Assembly: GCA_910577395.1 (NCBI GenBank) | Contig: CAJTLG010000007.1 | Span: forward strand, 1 to 64,000 | Source: an uncultured Vampirovibrio sp. | GTDB taxonomy: Bacteria; Cyanobacteriota; Vampirovibrionia; Gastranaerophilales; Gastranaerophilaceae | DNA length: 64,000 nt | Direction: 5' to 3' | Shown here: positions 62,912 to 64,000 of the stretch, piece after piece | Layout of the letters: each line of letters starts with the position of its first letter | How positions within the stretch are numbered: the stretch's first letter is position 1 | Notes under the pieces: model-generated | What the model was told of the DNA's origin: nothing | Seen by the model: only the letters and a program-made list of their open reading frames with translations | Database searches by the model: none | Program-made: the position numbers and the translations under genes

Positions 62912-63809
62912 TTGAATATGCACATTATACCCCACCGTTTCGGACAATTAAATAAAGCTGTCAATATTGGCTTTAAAGGCTGGAATGCTGATTGCCTTGC
63001 AAAAACAGTTTCTTATGAATATGACACATTTGAAAAATCAAAAACACAGCCTTCAGCACCTGCTGTACGGGTTTTAAAAAGAGGCGAGATTTATTGCAAC
63101 AAATCCTGCCCGAAAAGTTGGCTTTTCAGAAATGATATTAAGTGGGAAAACCTGGCTGCTTATCTTCAAAAAAGATTTGACAGCCCAGATAAGGTTAACA
63201 CTTACATTTACGGCTGCCCGGAGGGTAAAGAGCCATATACAATGTCTATAGTTTTGCAGGAAAGTTTTAAAGATGAAGCGGAAAAATTCTTCCCGATAAT
63301 GGCTAAAGATATTGATGAAAAAATAATCGCAGATAACCTTAAAGCACAAATAAAGCCTATACCGATAAAAGAAGGATTTCAGCGTACGGCAAAAAACCTC
63401 AAAACACCTGAAAAATACATTACACCTGCCGATAACGGACAAGACGGGTATATTAGCAAAAAAAGTAAGGGATAAAGTGCAATTCAGCTGCACAAATATC
63501 CTGGAAGATATTGAAAACATTGATAATTCCGCTCCATCTATTATAATGTGCAGGAATATGTGGCCGTATATAGACAGTGGTGAATATGATGATTTTACAA
63601 ACAGGCTATATGAGAGGCTTGCACCGGGTTCAATTGTAATTATCGGAGAATATGACTGCAGCGGCGAAGACGGACTTCCCGGTACGGATAAATTCCCAAA
63701 TGCCTTGCTTGATGCAGGATTCCAAATGGCAACACATTATCTTGACAGCAGCAGCCCAAACCTCAACCATTATTTTATCTTTGAAAAAAACAGACCGTTT
63801 ATATTTTAG
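62912..63809 (+). pseudogene. CheR-like methyltransferase gene interrupted at an A7 run
   Basis: Two frames make one protein of ~298 residues. 62912-63475 encodes YIYGCPEGKEPYTMSIVLQE, matching the CheR SAM motif. The frame after the A7 run (63458-63464) encodes VRDKVQFSCTNILEDIENID, then IIMCRNMWPYID and APGSIVIIGEYD, matching the CheR second half. With six A the frames would join as ISKK-VRDK. The N-terminus carries the lineage motif IGFKGW. It could be a pseudogene, a sequencing artefact, or expressed by polymerase slippage. CheR proper methylates MCPs; whether this does is unknown. Confidence 0.68.
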
Positions 63810-64000
63810 CGACAACCACTCTGTTTCTGCCGCCTTCTTTAGCCTCATACAAGGCTTTATCAGCTGCCCCGTAAAATTTCTCTGGCGTATCAAAAGTATT
63901 ATTATACTGCGCAACACCAACGGAAATTGTGACATTAATATTTGAAACACCTTCAATTCTATAATCTTCAATATTAATTTTCTGTTTTTCTATACGGGAG
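63799..64000 (-). CDS. GGDEF-domain protein, C-terminal part (runs off right edge)
   Basis: The minus-strand frame ends at 63799 and is open to base 64000. It encodes the conserved end of a diguanylate cyclase domain: NVTISVGVAQYNN, then 'YGAADKALYEAKEGGRNRVV'. The catalytic GGDEF loop lies beyond the window, so activity cannot be judged. Its end overlaps the CheR-like gene end by 11 bp in convergent orientation. Confidence 0.85.
   Translation of the reverse strand, partial: SRIEKQKINIEDYRIEGVSNINVTISVGVAQYNNTFDTPEKFYGAADKALYEAKEGGRNRVVVAKI

Noticed and set aside
1..64000. tRNA or rRNA genes
   Set aside because: No cloverleaf or conserved rRNA sequence was recognised by eye in any gap; a tRNAscan or Rfam search would be decisive.

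Overview
The window reads as chromosome of a low-G+C (mid-30s % by eye), non-photosynthetic relative of Cyanobacteria, most likely Gastranaerophilales / 'Melainabacteria' (Vampirovibrionia). The evidence is a split F-ATPase operon in cyanobacterial order (a-c-b'-b-delta-alpha-gamma, with a separate b' subunit and a cyanobacteria-like central insertion in gamma), a perfect GTA-N8-TAC (NtcA-type) box upstream of glnA, a pilus/chemosensory gene block, and several proteins with no family I recognise. No photosynthesis gene, prophage, CRISPR, rRNA or tRNA was seen. The taxonomic call is an inference.

Layout: 0-4.5 kb holds a truncated ORF, grpE-dnaJ, a secreted beta-propeller protein and an O-methyltransferase. 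4.5-6.5 kb is a higher-G+C array of six promoterless cassettes that each encode only the last ~80 residues of a lectin-like domain, mixed with copies of a ~137-bp AT-rich repeat. 6.5-10.5 kb carries gltX divergent from hom-thrC. 10.5-18 kb carries mutS, a ComM/YifB ATPase and a thioredoxin/CcdA pair. 18-23 kb is the ATP synthase operon. 23-30 kb is regulatory (NarL-type regulator plus kinase, XRE protein, two overlapping WYL regulators) with rpsA. 30-37 kb is a chemosensory/c-di-GMP module (HPt-CheA-CheW-REC kinase, membrane MCP, REC-GGDEF, double CheW). 37-45 kb has secreted proteins, lspA, rluD, a frameshifted phosphoribosyltransferase-like gene and TrkA/TrkH. 45-56 kb has gyrB, an HD protein, glnA, ftsZ, two lineage-specific membrane proteins, a Xer recombinase and lysS. 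56-59 kb is a large glycine-rich pseudopilin. 59-64 kb has an RHH regulator, an alpha-glucan phosphorylase, cysK, a frameshifted CheR-like gene and the end of a GGDEF protein.

Most notable: (1) the cassette array at 4.5-6.5 kb encodes the same lectin-like module found inside the pseudopilin at 56.4-59.1 kb. It looks like a silent repertoire for C-terminal domain exchange. It is not a classical diversity-generating retroelement: cores differ by indels and synonymous changes, and no reverse transcriptase is present. (2) The pseudopilin body lies between inverted 46-bp repeats (42/46 identical), with its promoter, Shine-Dalgarno and first codons outside them, the geometry of an invertible on/off switch. 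(3) Between xer and lysS is a 24-residue hydrophobic peptide gene with a strong ribosome site and a convergent antisense transcript with its own promoter and terminator, resembling a type I toxin-antitoxin pair.

Several genes appear leaderless (a -10 box a few bases before ATG, no Shine-Dalgarno). Several unrelated proteins share a short N-terminal I-x-F-[KRA]-[GN] motif, and two of these genes are frameshifted. All functional statements rest on motifs read by eye.
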